64,000 nt of DNA from Papio anubis (GCF_008728515.1 NC_044988.1:30483159-30547158); one strand, 5' to 3'; shown: positions 20,885 to 33,355, counted from the first letter of the stretch. The notes: generated by a model not told the origin, from the sequence alone. Numbers and translations are program-made.

Positions 20885-22170
20885 TATGCAATTTCAAAAT
20901 AAGTCACAGAAAGATACTTCAATGAGGAATAATAAAAATGGGATTGTTCAGATAACAGCAGGTATCAAAATTGTTTATAAAGCTATAGTAATGAGACTGT
21001 TGTGGCATTGGTACAATGTCAGAAAAAGATAGATAAAAATGCCAAGAAATAAGCCTACATAAATATGAAAAATTGGTATATTTTAGTAATACAATGAATG
21101 GTAATACAAAACAATAAGGAAAAAAATGGATCATTCAATAAAATGCCAGGAAACTATAAAGAATATCAATATATGTGATCCTTACCTGAAATAACAACAA
21201 CCAAAATGTACTTCTGAAGGCTAAAAACATAAGATAAAATATCTCAGAAAATACAAAATAATGTATTTGTTGTTTAGTGACAAAGAAGTATTTTTAATGA
21301 AAATACCAAAAGTAAAATCCAAGATAAAAAGTTTATAGATTTCAACTACATTAACATAAAAATTTTCCATTAAAAGACTACTTAGGGTTAGAAATAAATG
21401 TATCAGATCAGATAGAAAGACGATTAGGCCACACAAATATAGTCAAATTGTGGTATCCAGTTTATTTAATAAAATCCAATAAATCAATAAGAAAAAGAAA
21501 AACAAGCAGTAGAAAATTGAGCAATGGATATGCATGGGAAATTCATAGATGAGGAAACCCAAGGGGCCAGAAAACATGTTTAAAATATATTCAATATAAT
21601 GAGTAATTAGGAAAATTCAAACTGTAACATTGATATCATTTTATCCACAAATGGACAAAGAAATGCAAATCATACAAGATAAATTGAGAAAAATTTTAAT
21701 TGAAGGGCAATCTGGCAATGTGGATCAACATTGGATTTGTCCTTCAGAATCTATCCACAGAAAATAATCGGGCAATTAACCAAAGATGTACATATGGTGA
21801 TGTTCCTTGTAGAATATTTTTCATAACAGTGAAGATTAGAAACAATGTAAATATTCGTCAATAGGCGATTGATTAAATAATTTTAGATGCATTTAATCAA
21901 TGAAAAACTATGTGACCATAAAAAAATCTAGATCTTTTTTGGTCGTGTAAGAATATTTGTGACATATTGTAAAGTGAAAGTGAAAAGATTACCAAAGGGT
22001 ATTTAAATGTGTGATTTATTTTTATTAAAAAAATAAACCTGTTGAGATTATGTGTGTAAAAGCCTAGCTCTATTTTAAAGTGTGCAATAAGATTGTAAGC
22101 AATGAGTTCACATTGTAATGAATATGTCTAATTTTTATAATAAAATATAAAATATTTTGATTTGAAGATA
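20885..22170 (+). mobile_element. L1M ORF2 C-terminus and 3' end (sense), decayed
   Basis: Sense old L1: 'tataaagctatagtaatgag', 'gtggcattggtacaatgtca', 'aagtttatagatttcaacta', 'gagcaatggatatgcatggg' and 'aacaatgtaaatattcgtca' keep the L1 order, with large deletions and many substitutions. The 3' end is near 22170. Minus-strand open frames here are shadows. Confidence 0.7.
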
Positions 22171-22555
22171 AGGCACTAACAACTGAAAAAAAGAATTATT
22201 TTAAGCCAAAGTCAGAAATTTGAACAGTTTATAAATACAGTGAGGTCATATTATCTGTTCCTAGAAAATGACATACTATCACTTTCTGACTTTATCTGTA
22301 CCTCTCTCCAGAAAAAAAGAAAAAGGTGTAAAGAATTAACATCTCAAATTGGTAGTCAATAGATAAAATACAGAAAAGTAGATCATATTTTCCCACCAGG
22401 GACCATAATGACACCAATGGGACAAAAATTGGTTCTTGAGGGGTGAAAAACTGTTAGCTATTATAATGGTTTGTGGCCCTCCAAAGCTTAACCCTGCCCC
22501 CCAAAAATTCCTTAGTTTTTAATTTCCCTATTAAGAAAAATTAACCTAATTAAAA
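22171..22555. other. AT-rich unique DNA
   Basis: No repeat or exon that I can support. Confidence 0.4.
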
Positions 22556-22728
22556 TATAAATTATTTTTCCACCTTTATTGAGATATAATTGGCAAATAA
22601 AAGTTGTATATATTGATGTTTCTTTATATGTGTACATTGTGTAATGGTTACCACAATCAAACTAATTAACACATGTCACATAGTTACCCTCTTATTAGTA
22701 GGCTAAGAACATTTCAGATCTCCTTTTC

Positions 22729-23012
22729 TTTTTTATTTTTTTTTCTTGAGACGGAGTCTCACGCTGTTGTCAGGCTGGTGTGTGCAGTAGCACGATCTCG
22801 GCTCACTGCAACCTCCGCCTCTCGGATTCAAGGGATTCTCCTGCCTCAGCCTCCTGAGTAGCTAGGATTACAGGCACCTGCCACCACGCCTGGCTAATTT
22901 TTTTTTTTTTTTTTTTGTATTTTTAGTAGAGACGGGGTTTCACTCTGTTGGTCAGGCTGGTCTCGGCCTCCCAAAGTGCTGGGATTACAGGCGTGAGCCA
23001 CTGCACCTGGCC
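22729..23012 (-). mobile_element. Alu (AluS-like), antisense
   Basis: T-rich start, then 'gagacggagtctcacgctgt', 'ctcactgcaacctccgcctc', a middle T18-type run and 'gctgggattacaggcgtgag'. About 35 bases of the left monomer end are deleted ('ctggtctcggcctcccaaag'). Target-site copies 'cagatctccttttc' (22715) and 'cagatctactttct' (23013) flank it. It inserted into the antisense L1. Confidence 0.95.
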
Positions 23013-26000
23013 CAGATCTACTTTCTTAGCAGATTTTGAACATACCAAATGGAATTTTAACTATAGTCACCTTGCTGTGCATTAGATCTTCAGAATTTCT
23101 TTACAGCATAACTCAAACTTTACAGGTTGTGGCGGTCATCTCCCTACTTGCCCCAGTCCCATTCCCTGGCAAATACCATACTACTAATTCTGTGAGTTTG
23201 ACCTTTTTTAGATTTCACAAAAAAAATGAGCCGTTCAGTATTTGTTTTTCTGTGTTTCTAAGGTTTGTTTCACTTAGCATAATGACCTTCAGGCTCATCC
23301 ACGTAGCTGCAAATGACTGGATTTCCTTTTTGTTGTTGTTAAGGCTGAATAAGATTGCATTGTGTATGTGAATGTGTATATGTATGTATCACATCAGATT
23401 TTCTTTATCCATTCATCCATTCATGAACATGTAGGTTGATTCTATATCTTGGCCAATGTAAATAATTCTGCAATGAATATGGAGGTACAGATATCTATTC
23501 AACATATTTATTTTATTTCCTTTGGATATATACCCAGAAGTAGTATTGCTGGATCGTATGGTAGTCTACTTTTAATTTTTTTTAGGAAACTCCACACTGT
23601 TTTCCATAATGGCTGTACCAATTTATACTCCCACCAACAGTGTATAAAGGTTCCTTTATTTTCACATCCTCATGAACACTTGCTATCTTTTTCCTTTTGA
23701 TAATAGCCATAGTAATAGGTCTGAGGTGATATTGTCATTTTGATTTGCATTCCCTGATAATTGGTGATGTTGAACATTTTTTTTTTCACATATCTTTAGG
23801 GCATTTGTGTGTCGTCTTTTGAGAAATGTCTACATAGGTATTTTGCTCATATTTTAATCAGATTATTTGTTTTCTTGCTATTGAGTTGTTTGAGTGACTT
23901 ATGTATCTTAGATATTAACCCTTTATCTCATACATGGCTGATGAACGTTTTCTTTTATTCCACCAGTTGCCTCTTCATTTCACTGACTGTTTTCTTTGCA
24001 TACAGAAGGTTCGTATTTTGATGCAATACCATTTGTATAGTTTCACTTCTGTTACTTATAATTTTTGGATCATATCCAAAAAGACATTGCCCAGGGCAAT
24101 GTCTAAAACATTTTTTCCTATACTATATTTTCTTCTAGTAGTTTTACAGTTTCAGATCTTACATTTAAGTATTTAATTCATTTTGAGTTTATTTTTATTT
24201 ATCGTGTGAAGTAAGGGTCTAATTTCATTCTTCTGCATGTGGATATCCAGGTTTCACAACACTGTTTTTTGAAGAGACTATCCTTTCCTCATTACGTGTT
24301 CTTGCAAGTGTGTAAAAGATCAGTTGTCTATAAATATATACATTTACTTCTGGCCTCTCTATTTTGTTCTATTGGTCTATATGTCTCTTTCTATTCTAGT
24401 ACCATAATGTTTAACTTACTATAGCTTTGTAGTATAGTTTGAAATCAAATCGTGTGATGAGTCAAAATTTGTTCTTTTTTCTCAAGATCATTTTGGCTAT
24501 TTAGGGTCTTTTTTTTTCCATATGAATTTTAGAATTGCTTTTTCTATTTCTGTGAAAAATATCATTGGAAAAATAGCATTGGAATTTCTGTGAAAAACAG
24601 TATTGGAATTTTGATAGGCATTGCATTGAATCTATAAATTTCTTTGGGAGTAAATTGCTTTGTATGGACATTTTAACAATATTAATTATTTCAATCTACG
24701 AGCATAAAAAACTTTCCATTTATTTGTGTCTTCTTCAATTTCTTCCATCAGGGTTTTATGGTTTTCAGTGTACTGATTTTTCACCTTCCTGGTTAAATTT
24801 ATTTCTAAGTATTTTTTGATGTTATAGTATATGAGATTGTTTTCTTAATTTCGTTTTGGGGTAGCTTGTTGTTGATGTCTAGACATGCAACTGATTTTTG
24901 TATGTTGATCTGGTATGCTGAAAATTTACAGAATTAGTTTATTAGTTCTAATGGTATTTTTTTGGAGACTTTAGAATTTTATATATATTAGATCAAGTCA
25001 TGTGAAAAATACAGACACTTTATACTTTAACTGTTCCTCCCCCCATATTTTGTGTTATTGATTCAATTGGCCTCTTTTATTTTCATATATTAATTAAATT
25101 TATTTCAACTTTTTTATGAGTTGAAAGTGATTTATCACCATTGCAGTATTTGAGTAATCTAATTTGAAATACATTCTTTTGTTTACAGTCAATTTTATAT
25201 TTTCACGTGTTCTTATGTTGTGTCTGTTCATTTCAACTTGAAGAAGTTCCTGTAGTATTTCTTATAAGGCAGGTCTAGCGGTGATGAACTCCTTCAGCTT
25301 TTGTTGCTCTTGGAGTCTTCATTTCTGAAGGGTAGCTTTCCTGTGTATACTATTCATTGGTAGGCAAGTTTTCTTTTGTCTTTCAGCACTTTGAATATAT
25401 CATTTTTCTCTTTCCCAGCTTGACTTTTAAGGATTTCATTATAATGTATCTCATTAAAGATATATTTATGTTTAATATTTGGAGATCTTTCGACTTCATG
25501 GTCTGGGTATTTATTTCCCTTTCTAGATTAGGGAAACTTTCTGTTATTTCTTTAAATAAGCATCTTGCCCTTTTTCTTTCTCTGCTCATTATAGGACTCC
25601 CATAATGCACAAATTAGTTTACTTGATGGTGTTCGATAAGTCCTATAGGCTTTCTTCACTTTTTAAAGGTCTTTTTTCTTTTCGTTCTCACTGGATAATT
25701 TCAAATGACCTGTCTTTAAGCTCACTATTTTTTTCTTCTACTTGATTGAGTCTGCTGTGCTGAAGCTCTCTGAGAAATTTCTCAGTTTCGTCCTTTTGTT
25801 CTTCAGATCCAAAGTTTGGCTTTTTTTATGGTTTCTACATCTTTGCTGAACTTCTGATTTTGTTAATGTATTGTTTTCCTGTTTTTTAAGTTGTCCTTCT
25901 GTGTTATTTTATAGTTTGATGAACTTACTAAGAAAAGTATTTGGAATTCTTTGTCAAGCATTTCATAGGTCTCCATCTCTTTAGGGCTGGCTACTAGTAC

Positions 26001-26149
26001 TTTCTTTTGTTCTGCTAGTGGTGCCATGTTTCCCTGATTATTTATGATCCTGTGGCTTTGCATTCATGTCTGCACATTTGAAGAAGTAGGCACTTCTTCC
26101 AATCTTTGAAGACTGGCTTTGGCAGGAAAAGCCCTTCATCAGTCAACCC

Positions 26150-26995
26150 ATCCAGAAGTTCTGAGCAGGTCAGTTGGTAGGGTCCGTGAGTAGATTTGGT
26201 ACTATGGTCCTCAGGTGGATTGGTCTGATGTCTCTGTCAGTGAGTAGATCTGGCTCCTGCGTCCACAGGGGCTGGGCTAGTGTCTGGATCCACATGGGAA
26301 AACCTAGTGCCTTTCTCTCTGTGGGCAAGCCTGGAGCCTTGTTCCATGGGTGCAGGCCTGGATCTTGGTTCCACAAGCACAGCCTGGAGCCTATCAGCTA
26401 GGTGGGCCTATCAGCTAGATTCACTCAGGTGGGCCTATGCATACTAGGTCTGGAGTATGGGTCCACTGGGGTGAGCCAGGAGCCTGGGTTTGCGGGGGCC
26501 ATCTGGAAGCCTAAGTCCACAGGGGCTGATATACTGTCATGGTGCTGCAGCAGGCCTTGAGCCTGAGTCTGCAGGGTCCAGCTTGGTGCTACAGTGGGTC
26601 TGGCACCCAGGTCCATGAGGATAGGCCTGATCCTGAGTTTGTGGGGTCTATCTTAGTACTGTGGTCCACTCAGGTGGGCCTGGCACCTGGGTCCACAGGG
26701 GAAAGCCTGTTGCCTGGGACCATGGAAGTGAAGGAGGGAGCAAGGTGAGCGTGGAGCTGAATCCTTGGATTCTGGGTCCATGGGGCCGGCCTGGGGCTTG
26801 GCAGGTCTGAAGCCTAGGTTTATAGGGGAATGGCCTGGTACTGGTGTGGGCTTGGAGTCTTGGTCTGTGGGTGCTGATCTGAGCACTGGGGCTGTGGAGC
26901 CAGCTTGGAACCCAAAGCCATGGGAGCAAGTCTGGTGGCAGGGTTCACTGAGGTGGGCCAAATGCTGGGGTTGATGGTGAAGTTGGGTGCTCACT
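26150..26995 (-). repeat. GC-rich degenerate tandem repeat, L1 5' UTR
   Basis: Many imperfect units with a core like 'ggcctggcacctgggtccac' 'agggg' (for example near 26675, 26585 and 26470) spaced roughly 35-60 bases apart. It is far more GC-rich than its surroundings. It lies where an old L1 has its 5' UTR, next to the element's 5' start at 27277, so it was probably part of the minus-strand promoter region. The overlapping open frames on both strands come from the repetition and are not genes. Confidence 0.7.
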
Positions 26996-27277
26996 TCAGT
27001 CTCCTTTCCTTAATAAAGGTTATCTTTCTTTGCACTCTGCTGTGTGGGCTTGGGGGAGGAGTGGTTGAGGTCATGTAAAACTGTCCTTCCTATTCTCTTT
27101 AATGCATATTTTCTTATTTCTGTGCTTCAGCCAGGTGCTGTAATTTCTTGCCTGGATTCCTTAACTCTTGTGAACGTATTTTTATGCGTGGAAGTTTGTT
27201 CAAATTAATGCTTCAATGAGGAGATAAGCCCTGGATACTCCTGTGCTACCATCTTGCTGACATCACTCTCCAAATGT

Positions 27278-27740
27278 AAATTACTTTAATTAATTACATT
27301 AAATTATAGCAATAAAATTTAAGTTTTTTCCTTAGAGCACAATAATGATAAAGACATTGGAAAATATCAGACTATATGAACTAATTGAGGGGTGCTTAAT
27401 CCCCTTCAAGGAGGTAGTAGAGAATTTAGTACTAGTTTATCTCTCCAGATAGTGATTCAATTTTTTTTTTAAATTATGGTTGTTCTGGATATAAGAAAAG
27501 GGACAGGTTTGGAAGATTATAATATTATTTGGAGACATTGATCTTAGTCACTGTTACTGATAAAATTCAGCCTAGTCTATGTCTATAGACACATAATAAG
27601 ATTGCATGAAAGCTGTTAGGATCTAAGTTTTCCACATTGGATAACCTCTCCCTTTCACCCTTACCCTCGCCTAAGTTTTCCCATATCATTATCAAATCCT
27701 CACCATTTGTAGAACTGTCTACCCCCTCTCACTAGCCACC

Positions 27741-27790
<50 letters not shown>

Positions 27791-28974
27791 AAATACAAAG
27801 GTGGGGGAAAGAATGGTGGCTGAAAATATAGCAATGACAGGGCTTCTTTGTGAATGGGCTCAGGGAAAAGATGTACTGTACATGCCAAAGGATTTCACTA
27901 AGTTCTTGATGGATGGGAAGGACAATGGAGGGAGGGACTCATAAAGGATTTATGGGGGCCAGGATTAAGGGAGCGTGTGAGAATGCCGTCACTAATCTGG
28001 TTTGAGGTAAAAGAAACATGTGGAACGTTTCAATGAGACATTAACTAATGTTTTTGCACAGGTGCAGCTGAATGGAGCTAACACCTTATATCAGATCCTC
28101 TTCATGTCGTCCAGGATGTCTGGGGATACACAAAGAAAGGTGGTGCAGACAGGGAGGCAAGAAAGGGGAGGGAAACCATTTCTACATTCCTTAGTTGCCA
28201 GTTTTAGAAATGTAGCTTCACTCCATACCCAGAATGTGTGTGCCTGTTTCTATCCACCCTGTTAGCCACAAACTTTCCCAGTAGCTATTAGTTCTCTGAT
28301 ATTTTTAGCATTGTTAATGATGCATAGAGTAGGAAAAGAGAATAAGTAAAGGGAAAGGAACAGCCTGGAAAAGGCTACTGGGGCTACTGCCCATTTGCAA
28401 TCTATATGAAGTTTAGAGATTTTGAAAATTATTTGCAAGATCTAACTATATTGTACCTTCAGGGAAGATGGATAGAGAAGAGAAATGGATAGAGGATAGA
28501 GCACAACAGATACAAATAAATGGTTCTAGGACTTTCTTCTTATAATCGATAATCAAATTCCTGCTTATTTTTCATTATAAAGCAGACAAATGAGCATGTA
28601 GAATACCAGAACTCCAGAGAAATCAAATCAAGTGGGCAACAATCTCTCTTATGAATAGTAACTATTCACTCACACACCAGATGCAAATTGAGCACCAACA
28701 TGTATGTGATACCACATTGTACTGTTGAGAGATATACATCTCTTCCCTTCTTCATTTGGTTAAGAAACATTATTGATCACTACTATTCTATGCATGGCAT
28801 TGTCCTAGAGGTTGAGAGGCAAACAGATATATGAGACATCACAGAATAAAATGGAGGCCAATTCAATGAAAGAATCCAGTGGATATCAAGGAAACCTAGG
28901 TGCTAGAAAAGGGAGATTAAAAAAGAACCACCTAAAATAATTTCCAATGGTGTATTTAATTTGTTTACATAACA
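27278..28974. other. Mostly unique DNA
   Basis: About 1.7 kb with a CA microsatellite at 27746-27788 and a weak antisense L2-like piece at about 28740-28840 ('ctatgcatggcattgtccta'). The 81-residue plus frame at 28020-28265 has no recognisable domain. Confidence 0.45.
27746..27788. repeat. (CA)n microsatellite, 43 bp
   Basis: A perfect CA run of about 21 units. The valine/cysteine run in the minus frame at 27700-27888 is its translation. Confidence 0.95.
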
Positions 28975-29640
28975 TTCTTATTTTGAAATAATTTTAGAAT
29001 TACGAAACATTGCAAAGTAGTACAGGGTGTTCTCATATACCTTTTCCCCAGTATCTTCTATGTTACATATTTGTCAAAATTAAAGTTAGCAGGGCGCAAT
29101 GGCTCATGCCTGTAATCCCTGCAAGTTGGGAGGCCAAGGAGTGCAGATCACCTGAGGTCAGGAGTTTGAGACCAGCCTAGCCAATATGACAAAACTCCAT
29201 CTCTACTAAAAACACAAAAATTAGCCAGATGTGGTGATGGGCACTTGTAATGCCAGCTACATGGGAGAATCGCTTGAACCCAGGAGGCAGAGGTTCCAGT
29301 GAGCCGAGATCAAGCCACTGCATCCAGCCTGGGCGATAAAGTGAGACTCTATCTCACAACAAAACAAAACAAACAAAAACTACGAAGTCGACATTGGCAC
29401 AATTCTATTAAGTATTTGAGTTTCACCAGTTTTTCCACTATTTTCCTCATTCTGTTCTGAGACCTGATGTAGGATACCACATTACATTTAGGATGTGCTT
29501 GATTTTAATATTGTTTCTAACCATTATGATTACCTTATCATGGTTGAATATTTCATAGTGGGCAGAGTGAGTAATATAACTGGCGCCACCACCTAGGGTA
29601 TTTTTCTCGGTCACAGAAATCTTGATCACGGTGTAACTCA
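28975..29640 (-). mobile_element. L1M 3' UTR (antisense), split by an Alu
   Basis: 'aagtagtacagggtgttctc' 'atatacc' on the left and 'tttcaccagtttttccacta' 'ttttcctcattctgtt' on the right match one old L1 3' UTR in reverse complement. The Alu at 29087-29380 interrupts it. Confidence 0.65.
29087..29380 (+). mobile_element. Alu, sense
   Basis: 'ggctcatgcctgtaatccct', 'cctgaggtcaggagtttgag', a middle A-rich linker, 'gagaatcgcttgaacccagg' and a (CAAAA)-type tail. About 18 bases are missing in the right monomer ('cagctacatgggagaatcgc'). It inserted into an antisense L1M 3' UTR. Confidence 0.95.
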
Positions 29641-29794
29641 TGTATTATTCTACCAATTGGCTAAAGAAGCTGATTTTGAACCTGGCTGATGACAGCCTTC
29701 ACTTTTCACCTTCAGCTTGGTAGATAAGTGTTTTTGACTTTTCCGCAATTATTTGCAGAAACTTACTAAAAAATGTGTATATATAATTGAAATG

Positions 29795-29905
29795 GGCCTG
29801 ACAGCTAATCTATTTCAATCCACTTATTTACAGCTGAGGAAATTGAGACTTGAAGCTTACATGATTTGCCCAGGGTCCCTCAGTGAGTCAGTGGCAAATT
29901 TGGAA
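29795..29905 (-). mobile_element. MIR fragment (antisense)
   Basis: 'ttacagctgaggaaattgag', then 'gatttgcccagggtccctca', then 'gagtcagtggcaaatttgga' follow the reverse-complement MIR core. Confidence 0.7.
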
Positions 29906-30914
29906 TTTATCTTTGGCTCTTTTTCTCTCTTTGGAGAGGCACACAAATTGTTCCACAAATCCTACAAAAATTATATACATATAGATACATATATGTGTGT
30001 GCATATATATATGTATGTATATATTTTGGCACAACAGAACAATGGTGTGAATACTTTTGGAGAGAGTGAAAGCATTTATTTAAGTTATCCTCTTTTTCTT
30101 CATCTCAAGCTTAATACTGCTTGTATAAAACATGCTCTCTGTTGTAAAGCACCTTTACCATCTCTGCATGTGTGGCCTTTGGATAATACATATCCATTTT
30201 TTCTGGATAATTGCCTGTTCTCAACTTTCTACCACACCGTTTCAAAGAAGTTGGACTTCTCAAGTCTTTGGAATTTCTCAACAACTACTTCATATCTCGC
30301 TTTGTTTGGGGGTTGGTTAAGCTTTCTTTTCCTTCTTTTCTGTGTTCTTTCTTTCTTCTCCGGTTTTGCTTTACCTGTGTTAAGTTTTAGTTTATATTTC
30401 CTTGTATAGCTAAGAAAACTGAACTGTGGCCAGGTACTTCAAAAGAAATGCCTGTGGAAATCATAAAATGATTCTGCTTAATCCACTATGATTAATTTTT
30501 CCATAACAATTTTGAGTCTATTAGGCTTGTTTTTATAGCAGTTACTGAAAAAGGATGTCTGTCAGGCATACCATATATTTCTTGTAGATGCTGTTGTTAA
30601 CGAGCTGAAGTCAACATATCACTTTTCAGTTTTAAAGTGGTAGGTATCAGATGAATAACCAGAAACAAAACTTGTCAGTTGTGTCTGGAAAGTCATTGTT
30701 CAACACGCATTAAATATGCTTCACTTTCAAAGAGAATAGAGCTCAGTATTTTAAAATTCATCACCTAGCCTCACCCCACACAGAAACAAATAAGACTATT
30801 TTTTTTGGAGTATATAGATGAATTTAATAAAACAAAGGCTTAATGATCAGTTAGAAATGTAAGAAATAATAATCTATTTTTGAGTGAACTATTTAGTTAT
30901 ATCTAGAGGCATAT
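29906..30914. other. Unique DNA with an AT/TG-rich patch
   Basis: A 'tatatatatgtatgtatata' type microsatellite lies at about 29970-30025. The longest open frame of the window (29753-30409, plus, 218 codons) crosses the MIR and this patch and shows no domain or coding bias, so I do not call it. Confidence 0.45.
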
Positions 30915-31060
30915 ATGAAAAGAACATTTACTTTGGAGTCAGGCACAACTGGATTTAAATACAAGCTCTTCAATTCATTTTCTGCATGGCCTTTGGTAAG
31001 TTATTTATTACTTTTGGAGCTTCAGTTCCTCCCTCTAAAGCACTTCTCATAACCAAATTG
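30915..31060 (+). mobile_element. MIR SINE (sense)
   Basis: 'ctttggagtcaggcacaact' 'ggatttaaatac', then 'gcatggcctttggtaagtta', then 'gagcttcagttcctccctct' match the MIR core on the plus strand. Confidence 0.7.
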
Positions 31061-31460
31061 AAAGTGAAAATAAAAAAATATTGACTTTTCTATACCTTCT
31101 TAGCATTTTGCTACACTCCATAAGCCAGAGTGATTTTAAAATCATATCTCTTGAAGTTATCAAATGGATAAAAACCTTATATTGCATATTTAATTCTAGA
31201 CAACTCAACACTCTTTTTCATTTAGTTAATTCTACATCACATCTACCCCAGAAGACTGTAAATACCTTGAAGTCCTGAGCGACAACATACACTTCTTATA
31301 TTTTGGTTTTTCTTCATCTATTGTGGTGCCCCTTGGAAAATAAGGATTAATAAGGTTAAGAAATAAGCTGAATTGAATTGGGTGGAATAGTCTTATAATG
31401 ATGAAAAGGAATTTTCAATTAAGAAATCCTCTATGGAATATAGAGGACAGGTTAACTATC
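31061..31460. other. AT-rich unique DNA
   Basis: Nothing recognised. Confidence 0.4.
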
Positions 31461-31714
31461 TATAGTAGGCAAAATAATGTTTCCTGCAAAGATGTCATAA
31501 CCTAATTCTTGGAAACTGTGAAAAAAGTTACTTTAAATGTTAAAAGGGATTTTGGAGATACGATTAAGTTAGATTATCTTTTATTACTTTGGTGGGCCAA
31601 AACTAATTATTTGAGCAATATAAGACTTTTACAGAATTGTAAAATAATAAATTTATGTCAATTTAAGCCACAAAATTTGTTTATTTGGTATAGGAACAAT
31701 AGAAAAATAATACA
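31461..31714 (+). mobile_element. MLT1-like LTR, internally deleted
   Basis: The 5' block 'tatagtaggcaaaataatgt', 'caaagatgtcataacctaat', 'ttaaaagggattttggagat' is joined directly to the 3' end 'taatttaagccacaaaat'-like region and a final 'aataatacac'. It is about 250 bp instead of the usual 400 or more, so its centre is lost. Confidence 0.6.
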
Positions 31715-32017
31715 CTATTTCTGTAAAATGCCCTTAATTTAAGGAAAGGAAAAAAGAGATAAAATGATCAAGGCATAACAGACTGGAAATTCTTAAAAAT
31801 ATGTTTTATTCCGTTCTTAGAAATTCAGCAAGGAGCTTAGTGTCCTAAAATAAGAAGAATAAATCCAGAGATATACTAGCATCAGAATCTAAGAGGAAGT
31901 CAGTGTTCTAGAGATAAGATCGAACTAATGGTCCGTAAAAGAATAGCTCTACTTCCATATGGACTGTGGAGACTGAAAGGCCTGATAGAGCAAAGGCTTA
32001 GGGATAGAAGTAGGGTC
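31715..32017. other. Unique DNA
   Basis: Nothing recognised. Confidence 0.4.
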
Positions 32018-32245
32018 AATTGTCAAGAGCCTAGGACTTAATGAAAGTTGGGTTCAATACTGGTAGCATTATTTATTAGCGTTATGAATTTAGAAAAACT
32101 CCAAAACTGGTCTAAGCCTTAGTTTCCTCACCTGTCAAATGACAATATTAAACATGCATTACTAAAGGGGATGTCATGAGACACATATGAAGCTTCAGCA
32201 CAATTTTGTGTACAGAATAGCATTTAATAACCACTTGCCATTTTC
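32018..32245 (+). mobile_element. MIR SINE (sense), decayed
   Basis: 'taagccttagtttcctcacc' 'tgtcaaatgacaatatta' is the MIR 'cctcagtttcctcatctgtaaaatg' core. Flanking parts fit on both sides. Confidence 0.7.
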
Positions 32246-32329
32246 ATTATTCTTACTGGAAATGAATTGATATTACTGGTCTCTAGCAAACTAAAATAGA
32301 ATAGCTGTAGATTATTTGATCTATCAAAG

Positions 32330-32435
32330 GGTTTTTCTGTGTATCAGATGCTATATCAGGCACTTGGAATAGAGCAACAAATAAAACATAGTCATACCCC
32401 TCACTAAGCTTAGTGTCTCCTAAACAGTAGTTCTT
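32330..32435 (-). mobile_element. L2 3' end (antisense)
   Basis: 'gctatatcaggcacttggaa' then 'tcatacccctcactaagctt' 'agtgtctcc' matches a reverse-complement L2 tail. Confidence 0.55.
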
Positions 32436-33124
32436 TTTAAAAACAATAGGTTGATTTAATGTTTTCAGACAGTGACAAGGAAACTGAGTGCTGAAAATAT
32501 AAACTTCTGATTTACTTCAAGAGCATATAGTCTATGTCATAATATTAATATATGATCATTGTAATGAAAATCATACATAAATGTTTATTGAGTTTTATGT
32601 TATTTAGAAAGTGACAACAGAATGTCATTTATTAATGTCAGACAATTGGGAAATCATGATGTTAGTGGGCTATTTGGGGAAGTGCTGTACTTTTGTCACT
32701 GCAATTTCTCTGGGCCCAAATTTACCATTAGAAGTAAGTTTGTGCCAAAATCTCAACAGTTGTTAAAGGTACAATTTGACAAGAGAAAAAATCACTTCAC
32801 TCAACTAGCAAATGGGTGAAATGGTTTCTATTGAAAGAATGATTTAAACTTCCTCAAGCAGTATATGAAGATAATAGTTCTAATTTTGAAGTTCTGCTGT
32901 AGAAGGAAGACAGGAATCAGGACCAAACGAGAGTCTCTGAAAGCAAGAAATTCTACACGTACACTATTTAGGGCCAGTGTCAGCCATACAGGGGCAAGGA
33001 ACAGAGTGATAGTTTCTTGAGAGCTGGTTAGTTGTCATAGGGCTGCCATTATCACAAGTATTGTCTAGAGATAGCCCAGGACAGTCATAGCAAATGTCGC
33101 TTGTATACTATTTAAAATGTTTTA
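32436..33124. other. Unique DNA, no gene seen
   Basis: No repeat or exon that I can support. The 65-residue frame at 32622-32819 has no signature. Confidence 0.4.
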
Positions 33125-33355
33125 AATCTTTGCCTATCAAATAGGTATACAATGCTATTTCATTGTAGTCTTCATTTGCATTTCCCAGATCACTAATAAG
33201 GTTGCACATGTTTTTATATCTGTATTGGCCATATCAGTTTCCTCTATTCTATAAATGTTTGTTCATGTCTGTTCCTGTCTTTTGCACATTTTTCAACTGG
33301 GTTGTTTGGGCTTTCCTTTTTGATTTGTAGGGAGTTATATAACCTTGATATTTAA
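33125..33355 (-). mobile_element. L1M ORF2 fragment (antisense)
   Basis: 'ttcatttgcatttcccagat' 'cactaataagg', then 'tttgcacatttttcaactgg' 'gttgtttggg' are reverse-complement ORF2 C-terminal landmarks. Short isolated piece. Confidence 0.65.

Larger units (their letters stand above)
22556..27277 (-). mobile_element. LINE-1 (L1MA/L1MB-like), antisense, 3' UTR to 5' end, internally deleted
   Basis: The element starts on the left with a reverse-complement 3' UTR ('cctttattgagatataattg'), interrupted by an Alu, then the ORF2 C-terminal part to about 24990. There the RT motif FADDMI reads FSHDLI. The sequence then jumps to the ORF1 side: about 25200-26070 is reverse-complement ORF1 ('aggcaggtctagcggtgatg', 'cagcactttgaatatatcat') with a minus frame reading KEMETYEMLDKEFQILF. 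About 26150-26995 is a GC-rich tandem-repeated 5' UTR. The right edge, 'ctaccatcttgctgacatca' plus 'ctctcc', is the reverse complement of an old L1 5' start. Most of the ORF2 5' half (endonuclease and early RT) is missing. It reaches both ends of an L1 but is clearly inactive. Confidence 0.8.

Noticed and set aside
26170..26994. Overlapping open frames on both strands with Pro/Gly-rich products
   Set aside because: They arise from the GC-rich tandem repeat of an L1 5' UTR.
29753..30409. Longest open frame of the window, 218 codons, plus strand
   Set aside because: It runs through an antisense MIR and an AT/TG microsatellite, is rich in F, L, Y and S, and has no domain or splice context.
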